A DNA stretch of 64,000 nucleotides, from positions 62,001 through 126,000 of the forward strand of contig SVNA01000004.1 of assembly GCA_015067145.1 (NCBI GenBank), in the 5' to 3' direction. A program made the position numbers and the translations under genes. This document shows positions 25,830 to 34,921 of this stretch, piece after piece. The stretch is from Oscillospiraceae bacterium. Its GTDB lineage: Bacteria > Bacillota > Clostridia > Oscillospirales > Ruminococcaceae. The notes under the pieces were generated by a model. That model did no database searches and was not told the origin of the DNA. It worked only from the letters and a program-made list of their open reading frames with translations. Within the stretch, counting starts at the first letter, position 1. Each line of letters begins with the position of its first letter.

Positions 25830-26486
25830 GTGATTGAATTCAAAAAAGATGTATCCCTGCAGAATCAAATTTTCCCTTTTGGTGCGGTTGAGGTTAAGTT
25901 TGCCCCTGAGGAAAACTGGAACAGGGCTGCTTTCCGTCAGCTTGTGGACAGCGAAATTGCATCACTTAAAGAAAAATATGCCGATTACGACCGCAAGGCT
26001 GTGTGGGGAGAAAACACGTATTACCGTTTTTTCAAAAAATTCAAGAAAACCTATCCCGTGATGCTTCAGTTTGAATCAGTTGTTTTAAAGAACAGACCCT
26101 TCCCGGATTTCAACCCTATATCGGAGATTGCTTTTCTGATGGAAATAACAACCTTTATACTGTCCGGCACCCACGACGCTGACTGTATAGACGGAGATGT
26201 GACACTGTACATGGCAGACAGCAGGGAGGATTTTGAAGGGATGCGGGAGACACTGCACACCTACCCAAATGACTTCTGTGCCAGAGATAACAGCGGGATA
26301 ATCTTCAGCCTTATCGCAGGCACCGATGCCCGCACCAGTGCAAAGCCTTGCAGCAGAAATGTGCTTTATCCTGTTTTCGGCACCCATGATGCAACTGCAG
26401 AGATGCTGGAAATGGCCATGTCCACCCTTGTGCGGTATATAAAAACGCTCTGTCCCGATGCAGAGATACAGTGCAGAACAATATAG
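25830..26486 (+). CDS. free-standing B3/4-domain protein
   Basis: A 218-residue soluble protein. The central segment YYRFFKKFKKTYPVML, then NPISEIAFLMEITTFILSG and DCIDGDVTLYMA, resembles the B3/4 domain of the phenylalanyl-tRNA synthetase beta subunit, which clears Tyr-tRNA-Phe. Stand-alone versions are widely annotated and may act on mischarged tRNA or other amino-acid derivatives, but the substrate is not established here. It appears to start at GTG (25830), preceded by AAGGCGGTGG; no good ATG alternative exists nearby. Its terminator is at 26495-26536. Confidence 0.75.
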   Translation: MIEFKKDVSLQNQIFPFGAVEVKFAPEENWNRAAFRQLVDSEIASLKEKYADYDRKAVWGENTYYRFFKKFKKTYPVMLQFESVVLKNRPFPDFNPISEIAFLMEITTFILSGTHDADCIDGDVTLYMADSREDFEGMRETLHTYPNDFCARDNSGIIFSLIAGTDARTSAKPCSRNVLYPVFGTHDATAEMLEMAMSTLVRYIKTLCPDAEIQCRTI

Positions 26487-26494
26487 ACCAGAAG

Positions 26495-26536
26495 ACAGCT
26501 TCCCTGTTTATGTCCGATTCAGAGGGGCTGTTTTTG
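26495..26536 (+). terminator. Rho-independent terminator
   Basis: ACAGCTTCCCT (26495-26505) pairs imperfectly with AGAGGGGCTGT (26521-26531), then TTTTTG. Confidence 0.65.
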
Positions 26537-26682
26537 TATATACTGCTTGATTACTGATTTTTGCAGCGACATTTCACAGGATTATCTTGCTTTTGTCACA
26601 TTTGGGTATAAAATATATAATTGCAAAAATTATATGCGACACATATATTTATATAATACAATATAAAATTTCTGGAGATTCT

Positions 26683-28161
26683 ATGAAAAAAACCGGATTT
26701 AAAAAACTGCTGACAGGCTGCATATTTGCTGTGCTGGGCATACTTATACTTGTGGTGTGCGGCTGGTATTCGGAAAACTTCTATTCCGAATTTGAAGAGG
26801 TGTTTATCACCGCTACATCCCCGCTGCAGGGCACCGACACCACCGCCATAAAAAACGGGTTCAAAGCCTGTTTTGTCCCTGTTATCTGCTTTTCCGCCGT
26901 GTTTATCGCTGCTGCAGTACTTTGCTCGCGGGCGAAAATTTTAAATAAACTGAATTCGTATTTTCACAGCAACGGCAAAAGCTTAAATGCACAGAAATTT
27001 ATCGGCAATATTTTTCTTGCCGCAGGTATAACACTTTTTACCGCAGGCATTTTTTACGCAGACAGTGTTTTCAACGCCACAGACTATATAGCCCTGAAAC
27101 TGCAGCCCACCGGCATATACGATGAGCACTATGCCGACCCGGACAGTGTGGCGATAACCGCAACAGGCGAAAAAAGAAACCTTATATACCTTTATATTGA
27201 GAGCATGGAAACCACCTATTCTTCCACCGATAAGGGCGGCAAAATGGATGAAAACTATATCCCATTTCTGACAGGACTTGCAGAGGAGGAAACCAACTTT
27301 TCCGAAAACGGTATGCTTGGAGGCTTCCACAACACCTATGGCAGCAGCTGGACCTCGGGGGCACTGTTTTCCTCCACAGCGGGCATACCGTACTACACAC
27401 GCTTTAAACAGGCTGACGGCGGGTTTGCCGCTGATGTTACATCACTTTACGATGTGCTGGACAGAGAGGGCTACAGCCAGTATTTCATCTGCGGCTCCGA
27501 TGCATACTTCGGCGGACGCAGCGATTATTACAAAACCCACGGAAATCTTACAATCTATGACCTGAACACCGCAAGAAGCGACGGATATGTTGACGGAGAT
27601 TACCGCGTGTGGTGGGGTATTGAAGATGCAAAGCTGTATGATATGGCAAAGGACAAAATCCTTGCCGCCGCAGAAAAGGACGAACCTTTCAGCTTTACAA
27701 TGCTGACTGTGGACACCCATTTTCCAAAAGGGTATCACTGCCAGCTGTGCGGTGATGTATATGAAAATGACTCTGCAAATGTTATAAAGTGTGCCGACCG
27801 TCAGGCAGAGGATTTTATAAACTGGTGCAAAGAACAGGATTTTTATAAAGATACTGCTATCGTTATAGCCGGTGACCACGCAAGAATGGACAAAATATTC
27901 CCCGTGGAGATGACAAGTTACGAAAGAACCGCATATCTTACCTTTGTAAACAGTGCTGTAAAACAGGACAGATCCGTTATGCGATGCTACACTCAGCTTG
28001 ACATATTCCCTACAACCCTTGCGGCTATGGGTTACAGTATAGAGGGAGACCGTCTGGGACTTGGCACAAACCTTTTCTCCGATAAGGCCACTCTGGCAGA
28101 AAGCATGGGTTTTGAAAAGCTGAATGACGAGATGGGCAAAAGAAGTTCTTTTGCATACTGA
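26683..28161 (+). CDS. sulfatase-family phosphoglycerol transferase, LTA synthase-like
   Basis: A membrane enzyme of 492 residues, predicted to move phosphoglycerol or a similar alcohol phosphate onto surface polymers. Three hydrophobic segments (about 9-28, 62-81 and 107-126) anchor it; the catalytic domain faces outside. YIESME (Glu173) is the first metal ligand, Thr224 in SSWTSG is the predicted nucleophile, and LTVDTHFP and IAGDHARM complete the metal site. Three helices, rather than five, set it apart from classical LtaS. GGAGA precedes the ATG at 26683; the frame extends upstream without a ribosome binding site. It lies next to a convergent CotH-family gene. Confidence 0.83.
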   Translation: MKKTGFKKLLTGCIFAVLGILILVVCGWYSENFYSEFEEVFITATSPLQGTDTTAIKNGFKACFVPVICFSAVFIAAAVLCSRAKILNKLNSYFHSNGKSLNAQKFIGNIFLAAGITLFTAGIFYADSVFNATDYIALKLQPTGIYDEHYADPDSVAITATGEKRNLIYLYIESMETTYSSTDKGGKMDENYIPFLTGLAEEETNFSENGMLGGFHNTYGSSWTSGALFSSTAGIPYYTRFKQADGGFAADVTSLYDVLDREGYSQYFICGSDAYFGGRSDYYKTHGNLTIYDLNTARSDGYVDGDYRVWWGIEDAKLYDMAKDKILAAAEKDEPFSFTMLTVDTHFPKGYHCQLCGDVYENDSANVIKCADRQAEDFINWCKEQDFYKDTAIVIAGDHARMDKIFPVEMTSYERTAYLTFVNSAVKQDRSVMRCYTQLDIFPTTLAAMGYSIEGDRLGLGTNLFSDKATLAESMGFEKLNDEMGKRSSFAY

Positions 28162-28204
28162 TTGATTTTACATAAAAGTAAAAACACCATCAAACAACAA
28201 GCAA

Positions 28205-28242
28205 AAAAGACTTTGGAAACTTAAAGTTCCAAAGTCTTTTGT
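28205..28242. terminator. Bidirectional terminator
   Basis: AAAAGACTTTGGAA (28205-28218) pairs with TTCCAAAGTCTTTT (28227-28240). It lies between two convergent genes. Confidence 0.9.
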
Positions 28243-28243
28243 T

Positions 28244-30268
28244 TTATCCGAATATTTTTCTTATTATTCTTTTTATAAGGCCTGTTATACCGCCTTCAGC
28301 CGGCTGCTGTGCAACAGGATGGAGACTCCACTGGGCATATAAGGTTGTATCTTCGGTGATTGAAAGGGCGTCGCCCGGCTGATATTCCGTGCCGCTGCCG
28401 TCCGGCTTTGTGTTCCAGCCGATAAAATCCGCCCCGTCGTAACGGAATCCGTTTTCCATCACCGTAGCTGATGTGCCTGCAGGGTAAAGATTGCCGTCCA
28501 GTGTGCGGTAAAGACCACCATTGCCATCATAGGTTACACGCAGATGGTCAGGGCTGTATATTCCGCTTAGAAATTCCGAACGTCTCAGAATAAAGTTTGT
28601 CATAAAACCGCCCGATTCTTCCCTCCAGCGGTCAATGCTTTGCACGGTGAAATCACCGCCCAGCCACATCCGGCGGTCATTGGCTATGGATTTTTCCAGA
28701 CGGCTGCTTAAATTTTCAAAGCTATTGATAAGGCTTTCTGTCTTCGGTGCAATATTTGTATGCCACTCGCTGAACACCGCCTGTCTGTAGTCCTCGTGCT
28801 GCCACAGCAAAGCCAGTATTGTGTGCTTTTTCTCCACAAGAGTGCCCACCATACGTCCGCCCGACACCCAAAGACCCTCAGGGTTGTTGAAGTCTGTGCC
28901 GTAACGCTCGAAAAATCTGCCAAAACCCGAATCCATATCCCATATCGGTGCCGCTACCAGCTTGCCGCCTGTGTCCTTGTAGAAGTAGAAGGATGTTACT
29001 GCCGCATCCAGATTTTTTGCGTATTCCTGGATAAGGTGCATTTTAACCACCGAATCCATATCAACATATTCGCTGTAATGTTTACCCAGGGAGTTGTATC
29101 CGTCTTTGCCCATCACCGCATCTTCAAACTGCTGATAATAGTCTTTTATATATTCGACCTGTTCTCTGGAGGCATATTGGGGGCTTGCAAGGGTAACTGT
29201 CTGGCCGTAGTCCGACACAAAACCGCTTACCTCTTCAAAATACCGTTCCTGAAGTTCAAGTTCAATTATATATCCCCCTGTTATATCCTCGGGGTTGTTC
29301 TTTACATCCACCCATTTGCAGCTGCCCAGATTGTACTGTGCCACATCACGCTGGTCACCCATAAGTGCCGCATCCTGCACCCTGTCGTATAGGTTAAGGT
29401 TTATGGTCTCCTGCTCCAGATTGTATATATCAACCCTGCTTTCGCTGACTTCCACCTTTTCGGTGAGTGCATAAAGGCCCATATATTCATTGTTTATATA
29501 CAACTCCACATATTCTGCCTGAGGAGAAAACGGTATGCCTATACTGCCTGCAAAATCGCATATAAGCTTGTTGCGTACCATTGTCATATCAACATGGTTT
29601 GCCAGCAGTGCATAATTTTTTGATGTGCCCATTCCCAGCAGGTCAAAATCCTCTATAAGCCTTATGGAAAAGGATTTTTTAGGCACAGCATCCCATGTAA
29701 AGTTGCCTCTGCCCTTTATAAAATCCAGCTCTCTGCTGTACAGAGTCCTGCCGTTGTCGGAAACCGTCATACAGGCAGATTCCCTGTGTATCTTGTCGGC
29801 ATATATATTGTCAAGGCTGCCGGACTGGGTATCTATAGACACCACAGGGATATCACTGCCGTATCTTACTTTGAGAGTATAGCTGCTTTCCCCTGCAAGC
29901 AGACTGTGCTCGGTTCCGTCGGCAAGGAAAACCGCATCTCCGTCCTTTATCTGTGTTCCGTCAAGATACACACCGGCCTGTGTATCTGCCCTGAGCTGCA
30001 CCGACGCTGCATCGTGAGGCAGCACAAGATACAGTAATCCGCTGTTGTCAGCTGTTTCGAGATATGCCGGCCGCTCGAAATACCATTCAGAGCCGAGAAG
30101 TTTGCTTTGATGTTCGCATTTTACGGTATATTCGTGATTATCCAGAGTGAATGTCACACCAAATATATTTTCAGCACCGTTGCCGAGTGCTTGTGCAGAA
30201 AAAGGAACCGACACAGCCACAACCGCTGTGAACAGGGATATCAAAATCGCTTTTACAGTTTTTTTCAT
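28244..30268 (-). CDS. secreted CotH-family protein with C-terminal InlB-type repeat (paralog 2)
   Basis: A 674-residue exported protein with a signal peptide cleaved near residue 27 (SAQA). The order matches paralog 1: a beta-rich N-terminus; a CotH-like core with FIKGRGNFTW, KNYALLANHVDMTMVRNKL and IWDMDSGFGRF; and a C-terminal repeat (GWNTKPDGSGTEYQPGD...LYAQW), then a basic amphipathic tail (GLIKRIIRKIFG). The segments QVEYIKDYYQQFEDAVM and GKHYSEYVD are nearly identical between the two, so they arose by duplication. The tail may associate with membrane or teichoic acid. A role in spore coat formation is possible but not shown. Confidence 0.85.
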   Translation of the reverse strand: MKKTVKAILISLFTAVVAVSVPFSAQALGNGAENIFGVTFTLDNHEYTVKCEHQSKLLGSEWYFERPAYLETADNSGLLYLVLPHDAASVQLRADTQAGVYLDGTQIKDGDAVFLADGTEHSLLAGESSYTLKVRYGSDIPVVSIDTQSGSLDNIYADKIHRESACMTVSDNGRTLYSRELDFIKGRGNFTWDAVPKKSFSIRLIEDFDLLGMGTSKNYALLANHVDMTMVRNKLICDFAGSIGIPFSPQAEYVELYINNEYMGLYALTEKVEVSESRVDIYNLEQETINLNLYDRVQDAALMGDQRDVAQYNLGSCKWVDVKNNPEDITGGYIIELELQERYFEEVSGFVSDYGQTVTLASPQYASREQVEYIKDYYQQFEDAVMGKDGYNSLGKHYSEYVDMDSVVKMHLIQEYAKNLDAAVTSFYFYKDTGGKLVAAPIWDMDSGFGRFFERYGTDFNNPEGLWVSGGRMVGTLVEKKHTILALLWQHEDYRQAVFSEWHTNIAPKTESLINSFENLSSRLEKSIANDRRMWLGGDFTVQSIDRWREESGGFMTNFILRRSEFLSGIYSPDHLRVTYDGNGGLYRTLDGNLYPAGTSATVMENGFRYDGADFIGWNTKPDGSGTEYQPGDALSITEDTTLYAQWSLHPVAQQPAEGGITGLIKRIIRKIFG

Positions 30269-30408
30269 CGCTATGCCACCAGCCTTTCTGCAGTTTTTAT
30301 ATATCCAATATATTATACATTATATACTCACTTTTTTCAACACAGACAGTTTTTACAAAAAAACAGATGCCATATCAGAGATAAAGCATCTGTAAATTAT
30401 TTTTAAAA

Positions 30409-31074
30409 TCAGTTGTCACGGTATTTGACCATTATCTTTTTGAACAGGTCATAGGTGGATGGCGGTGTATAGGTGATGGCATTTGCACCCGCCGCAACAG
30501 TTTCGGCAATCATTTCCTCGGTGCTACCTCCCGAGGCCATAATAGGCACGTCGGGAAACTGCTCCCTGATTTTGCGGACAACCCTTGGGGTGTCCTTGCC
30601 GCAGGCTACATTAAGGATGGAAACGCCTGCATCGAGACGGGCCTGGATATCGGTGTTTTCGCTGGTGACTGTGACAACGATAGGTGCATCGATTTCGTCA
30701 AACACCATACGTATATTTTCGTTGGAAATAGGGGCGTTCATAACCACACCCATTGCACCGCTGTGCTCGGCATCCTTGGCAAGATTTACCGTCCGCATAC
30801 CGTTGGTTATGCCGCCGCCAACACCGCAGAAAACAGGCATATCCGCCGCCTTGATGATACTGTCGGCAATAATCTGCTGCGGGGTGAAAGGGTAAACTGC
30901 CAGCACCGCGTCTGCATCACAGTTGCGGATGATGGCGATATCGGTTGTGAAAACCAGAGTTTTTATGCGTTTGCCGTAGATAAGAATGCCCGATGCCTTG
31001 TAGGCGGATTTCGGCATCTCGAGGATGTTGTGTCTTAATCGGCTTTCAATCTGGGGGATTTTTTTCTTTTCCAT
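30409..31074 (-). CDS. TIM-barrel protein of unknown function
   Basis: A soluble protein of 221 residues. The repeating beta-alpha pattern (TLVFTTDIAII, VFCGVGGGITNG, VVTVTSEN, ILNVACG, IMASGGSTEEMI, ANAITYTPPS) suggests a phosphate-binding TIM barrel, with GGS as the standard phosphate loop. It resembles proteins annotated simply as beta/alpha-barrel or hydrolase in Clostridia; the substrate is unknown. AAAGGAGG precedes the ATG. It appears to be monocistronic. Confidence 0.65.
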   Translation of the reverse strand: MEKKKIPQIESRLRHNILEMPKSAYKASGILIYGKRIKTLVFTTDIAIIRNCDADAVLAVYPFTPQQIIADSIIKAADMPVFCGVGGGITNGMRTVNLAKDAEHSGAMGVVMNAPISNENIRMVFDEIDAPIVVTVTSENTDIQARLDAGVSILNVACGKDTPRVVRKIREQFPDVPIMASGGSTEEMIAETVAAGANAITYTPPSTYDLFKKIMVKYRDN

Positions 31075-31339
31075 AGAGTTATCCTCCTTTAAGTCGGTTA
31101 TATATTATGAATTAATTATACACAATAAATGTATATAATATGTGACAGCAAAGTGAATTTTATCTGTGCTTTTCCTCATGTAAAGTGTATAATAAAGATA
31201 TGCAACTGAACGTTGACATATTTCCAACCGCAGTTGGTGGCAAAATATCCCCGACAAAGATATACTTTAGCCATAGAAAAGCAGAATATTCTGTCTGAAG
31301 GCAACAGACACAGACAATATTGACAGAAAGGAAATGTTT

Positions 31340-32335
31340 ATGATACTGGCTGATAAAATTATACTTTTGCGAAAGCAGCAGGGCTGGAGTCAGGAACAGC
31401 TGGCAGAACAGCTGGCAGTGAGCAGACAGTCCGTCTCCAAATGGGAGAGCGGCACCTCCATACCCGACCTTGATAAAATACTTAAAATGAGCAGTATTTT
31501 CGGTGTGCCTACCGATTATCTGCTGAAGGACGAAATTGAACAGCTGCCCAGAACCGCCACAAGAGAAACCGCCACAAGCTATGACTTTGATGACAGTGTA
31601 CCGGTGACTGTGGAGGATGCCAATACATATATGAACCTGTGTGAAAAGCTGGCAAAATTTTTCGGCCTTGGAGTTGCCCTGTGCATAATATCCCCTGTGC
31701 CGCTTATTCTTCTGGGCGGGCTGAGCGAACGCCCTTCCTTCCCTCTGACTGAAAATGCTGCAGGCGGCATTGGTGTGGCAATTCTGCTGCTGATTGTGGC
31801 AGTTGGCGTTGCCATACTGATAATATGCGGTATGCAGACCGGGAAATGGGAGTTTCTTGAAAAGAAAACCATATCCCTTGAATACGGCATAAAAGGCATT
31901 GTTGAAAAGAAAAAATCTGCATTTGAAAAACAGTTTATCGCCTCGGTTGCCGCAGGCGTTGTACTGTGTATACTTGGGGCTGTGCCTTTGCTTGTAGGTT
32001 CCGCATTTACCGCAAGTGATATTGAAATGATTTACTATGTTGATATGCTGCTTATTATGGTTGCCTGCGGTGTATTTCTCTTTGTGCGGGCAGGAGTTAT
32101 AAACAGCTGCTACAAAAAGCTGCTGCAGGAGGACGAATACTCTGCCAGCGAAAAGCTGACAAACCGCCGTCTTGAACCCGTAGGCACAATATACTGGTGC
32201 AGTGTTGTTGCTGTATATCTTTTGTGGAGTTTTACCACAATGGAATGGCACCGCACATGGATTATCTGGCCTGTAGCTGGGGTTTTCTATGCCGTTGTGG
32301 AAGCGGTTGTAAAAAGCATTGTTATAAAAAAATAA
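31340..32335 (+). CDS. membrane-anchored XRE-family regulator
   Basis: A protein of 331 residues. Residues 1-65 form a Cro/C1-type HTH (LRKQQGWSQEQLAEQLAVSRQSVSKWESG). After a Thr-rich linker there are about six hydrophobic segments, at roughly 103-123, 138-160, 200-222, 230-250, 285-300 and 305-325. This makes it a membrane-bound DNA-binding protein, suited to sensing membrane or envelope signals. The ATG at 31340 has AAAGGAA seven bases upstream; an ATG two codons earlier is less well placed. It is a single gene with its own terminator. Its target is unknown. Confidence 0.8.
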   Translation: MILADKIILLRKQQGWSQEQLAEQLAVSRQSVSKWESGTSIPDLDKILKMSSIFGVPTDYLLKDEIEQLPRTATRETATSYDFDDSVPVTVEDANTYMNLCEKLAKFFGLGVALCIISPVPLILLGGLSERPSFPLTENAAGGIGVAILLLIVAVGVAILIICGMQTGKWEFLEKKTISLEYGIKGIVEKKKSAFEKQFIASVAAGVVLCILGAVPLLVGSAFTASDIEMIYYVDMLLIMVACGVFLFVRAGVINSCYKKLLQEDEYSASEKLTNRRLEPVGTIYWCSVVAVYLLWSFTTMEWHRTWIIWPVAGVFYAVVEAVVKSIVIKK

Positions 32336-32356
32336 TCTGATATATTTATAAACAGG

Positions 32357-32390
32357 AAAGCTCCGCTGCCAATACAGCGGAGCTTTTGCA
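32357..32390 (+). terminator. Rho-independent terminator
   Basis: AAAGCTCCGCTG (32357-32368) pairs with CAGCGGAGCTTT (32375-32386), then TGCATTT. Confidence 0.75.
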
Positions 32391-32409
32391 TTTGCTTTGC
32401 AATTAATAT

Positions 32410-33360
32410 TCACATTAAAATTTCGGTTTTGATACCGTTCTGTGTAAAAAAACGTGACAACTCCTGCAGGTATCTTTCGCCGTCTGCAAGGTAGGAAAGG
32501 CCGTGGCCCGCCCCCGCCACCGTGACAAGCTGTTTCGGAGAGGAACATGCATTGTACAGCTGTCTGCTCATCTCGCAGGGGACAAAATCATCGCTTTCCC
32601 CGTGGAAGAAGATGATTGGCAGTGTGCTGTTTTTTACCCCCTCCAGTGCTGAATATTCATCGGGGTCAAAACCTCCGTACAGCTTTGCACCAAGTTTTAT
32701 GAAGGGATATACAAGTTCCGCAGGCAGCTTCATATCCCTGCTGCATTTTTTGATGATTGCTTCTGCTGTAGAAAAGCCACAGTCGGCAAGGATGCCTTTT
32801 ACATTCTGTGGCAGAGGTTTGCCCGCCGCCATAAGCACGGTGGAAGCCCCCATTGAGATGCCGCAGAGGATAAGGGTTACATCCGGTCCGAAATGCTCTG
32901 AGGCAAATTCCGCCCAGGAGATGCAGTCACGGTGTTCCTTTATTCCAAAGGTAATTACATTTCCTTCGCTGCCGCAGCTGGTACGCTGGTCAACGATGAG
33001 GGCGTTTCTGCCAAGGGAGAAACAACGCTGTATGCCGCCGCTTAAATCCCTTTCGGCACTGCCGCGGTAGCCGTGGAACATAATCTCGGTGGTTGCACCA
33101 TTTTTGTATTCGTAATATTTTGCGTGTAGGGTGAGGCCGTCAAAGGATTTTATATAAAAATCCTCATAGGGTATTTTTCTGCCCTCCTCTGCCATCCTTT
33201 TCATAGTTTCCAGATATGGTTTATATGTGTCGCCTTTAAGGGGCAGGGTTTTGCCTTTATTTTTCTGAGGCACATAGAACACTATGCGGAAACAGATGTA
33301 TGAAATTATCAGCACAACGGCAATTATAACTGCTGCACCAGCAGTAAATATTTTCAACAT
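32410..33360 (-). CDS. membrane-anchored alpha/beta hydrolase
   Basis: A serine hydrolase of 316 residues with one N-terminal helix (about 5-28) as membrane anchor or uncleaved signal. GISMGAS holds the nucleophile Ser, the acid is probably Asp in ESDDFVP, and the His is in GAGHGLSY. The HGYRGSAE loop after the first strands builds the oxyanion hole. The order resembles the BAAT/dienelactone hydrolase-like group of Firmicutes. The substrate cannot be deduced. Confidence 0.8.
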   Translation of the reverse strand: MLKIFTAGAAVIIAVVLIISYICFRIVFYVPQKNKGKTLPLKGDTYKPYLETMKRMAEEGRKIPYEDFYIKSFDGLTLHAKYYEYKNGATTEIMFHGYRGSAERDLSGGIQRCFSLGRNALIVDQRTSCGSEGNVITFGIKEHRDCISWAEFASEHFGPDVTLILCGISMGASTVLMAAGKPLPQNVKGILADCGFSTAEAIIKKCSRDMKLPAELVYPFIKLGAKLYGGFDPDEYSALEGVKNSTLPIIFFHGESDDFVPCEMSRQLYNACSSPKQLVTVAGAGHGLSYLADGERYLQELSRFFTQNGIKTEILM

Positions 33361-33413
33361 TTTGTATATTCCTTGTATTATATAGCTGTTTGTAGATTAT
33401 TTGAAGAAGTTTT

Positions 33414-34802
33414 CTAACCTTTAAGCTCCTCAATCTGCTTTTCGGTGCGGGTGACGTCCTTTATCCATCTGCCCGACATTATGCGGCCTATTGCTCCGAA
33501 GCATTTGAAGATATCGCCGCTGCGAAGACATACGCATACAATCCACACAGGCCAGCCCAGCACAAGCCCGGACAGCCACCCCAGCGGTACAGAGAACAGC
33601 CACATACTGCTTACGTCAAAGAACAGCACATATTTGCTGTCCCCACCGCCACGCAGTGTGCCGAACATATTGATGCCGCTGATGGTCTGAAATATGGTGA
33701 GCACCGCCATAACTGCCAGCAGCTCCATGGCGATGGCTTCGGTCTGCGGGGTGATGTTGTAGAAGCTGACAAAAGGTTTTGATACAGCAAGGGTTATGCC
33801 GCAGGAGATAAGACCAAGGAAGATGCTGATGACAAAGATGGTGAGGGACTGCTGTTTTGCAAGTTTGTATCTGCCCTCGCCTATGGTGTTTCCCGCCAGC
33901 ACGCTTGCGGCGGCACTCATGCCCTGGGTGATAACCGAGGTGCACTGGAACACCACCGAGCAGATGCTGTTCGCTGCAACAAACTCCTTGCTCATGTGGC
34001 CCATAATAACCGACAGCATACTGCTGCCCAGCGACCACAGCACCTCGTTGCACAGAACAGGGGCACCGTGCTTCATATACAGTGCCAGTATGCCTCTGTC
34101 GATCTTTGCAAACATCTCTCTGAATGTAAAACTGATTTTATGTTCATATCTGAACATAAAGACAAAGGCTATGGCAAACTCGGCAAAGCGGGCTATAAGT
34201 GTTGCCAGTGCTGCACCTGCAATGCCCATCTGCGGCATGCCGAAACGGCCGAATATGAGAGCATAGTTGAAGAATACATTTACAAAGAAAGATGCTCCGT
34301 AGGTGTACATGGAGATTTTGACCGTGCCCACTGTACGCAGCAGATTGAAGCTGGTCATGGTGAAACCGCTGATGAAGTAGGAAAACGCCATTATCCTTAC
34401 ATATACTGCACCGCTGGCGATAACCTCTGCGTCCTTGGTGAAGATGGTCATCAGCTGTGACGGGAAGAAAAACGCCGCCAGTGTAAACACTGCTGCAAAG
34501 GCCATTGCCACCTGATAGGTCATTGTCATAACCTTGCGGATTGAGGCGGTGTCACCCCTGCCCCAGTACTGACTGGTGAGCACCCCCGCACCTGCAGTGA
34601 GACCAAGGTTCATAATCATATATGTAAAGTTCAGCTGACCTGCCAGACTGCTTGCGGACATGGCAACCTCGCCCAGCTGGCCCAGCATAACTGTGTCCAG
34701 CAGGCTTACACCTACGTTTATAAGATTCTGCATAGCCATCGGTATAGCTATGGCAAGAACTTTTTTATAAAAATTTCTGTCTTTTATAAAAAAATCCGTC
34801 AT
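33414..34802 (-). CDS. MATE-family efflux transporter
   Basis: A 462-residue membrane protein of about twelve helices. MAMQNLINVGVSLLDTVMLGQLG at the N-terminus and the GLTAGAGVLTSQYWGRGD loop are typical MATE segments. It exchanges cations for organic substrates, but the substrate is unknown. GGGAGA precedes the start. It stands alone, 53 nt upstream of the alpha/beta hydrolase gene on the same strand, so weak co-transcription is possible. Confidence 0.9.
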   Translation of the reverse strand: MTDFFIKDRNFYKKVLAIAIPMAMQNLINVGVSLLDTVMLGQLGEVAMSASSLAGQLNFTYMIMNLGLTAGAGVLTSQYWGRGDTASIRKVMTMTYQVAMAFAAVFTLAAFFFPSQLMTIFTKDAEVIASGAVYVRIMAFSYFISGFTMTSFNLLRTVGTVKISMYTYGASFFVNVFFNYALIFGRFGMPQMGIAGAALATLIARFAEFAIAFVFMFRYEHKISFTFREMFAKIDRGILALYMKHGAPVLCNEVLWSLGSSMLSVIMGHMSKEFVAANSICSVVFQCTSVITQGMSAAASVLAGNTIGEGRYKLAKQQSLTIFVISIFLGLISCGITLAVSKPFVSFYNITPQTEAIAMELLAVMAVLTIFQTISGINMFGTLRGGGDSKYVLFFDVSSMWLFSVPLGWLSGLVLGWPVWIVCVCLRSGDIFKCFGAIGRIMSGRWIKDVTRTEKQIEELKG

Positions 34803-34921
34803 TGTGCATCTCCCGCCTGTGAAAAATATTCATCAACCAATGCCTGTCCGACGGCAATCCCTATGGATACACGTCAGACAGGCATCTGCTTTTTTGTATT
34901 AAATATATTTATGTACAGGGT

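Noticed and set aside
31160-32548. A 462-codon open frame opposite the XRE regulator
   Set aside because: It covers the XRE gene, its promoter and terminator, and resembles no protein.
34841-34884. Hairpin after proC as its terminator
   Set aside because: TGCCTGTC pairs with GACAGGCA, but the T-run is on the plus strand, where there is no gene, so it is not a convincing minus-strand terminator.
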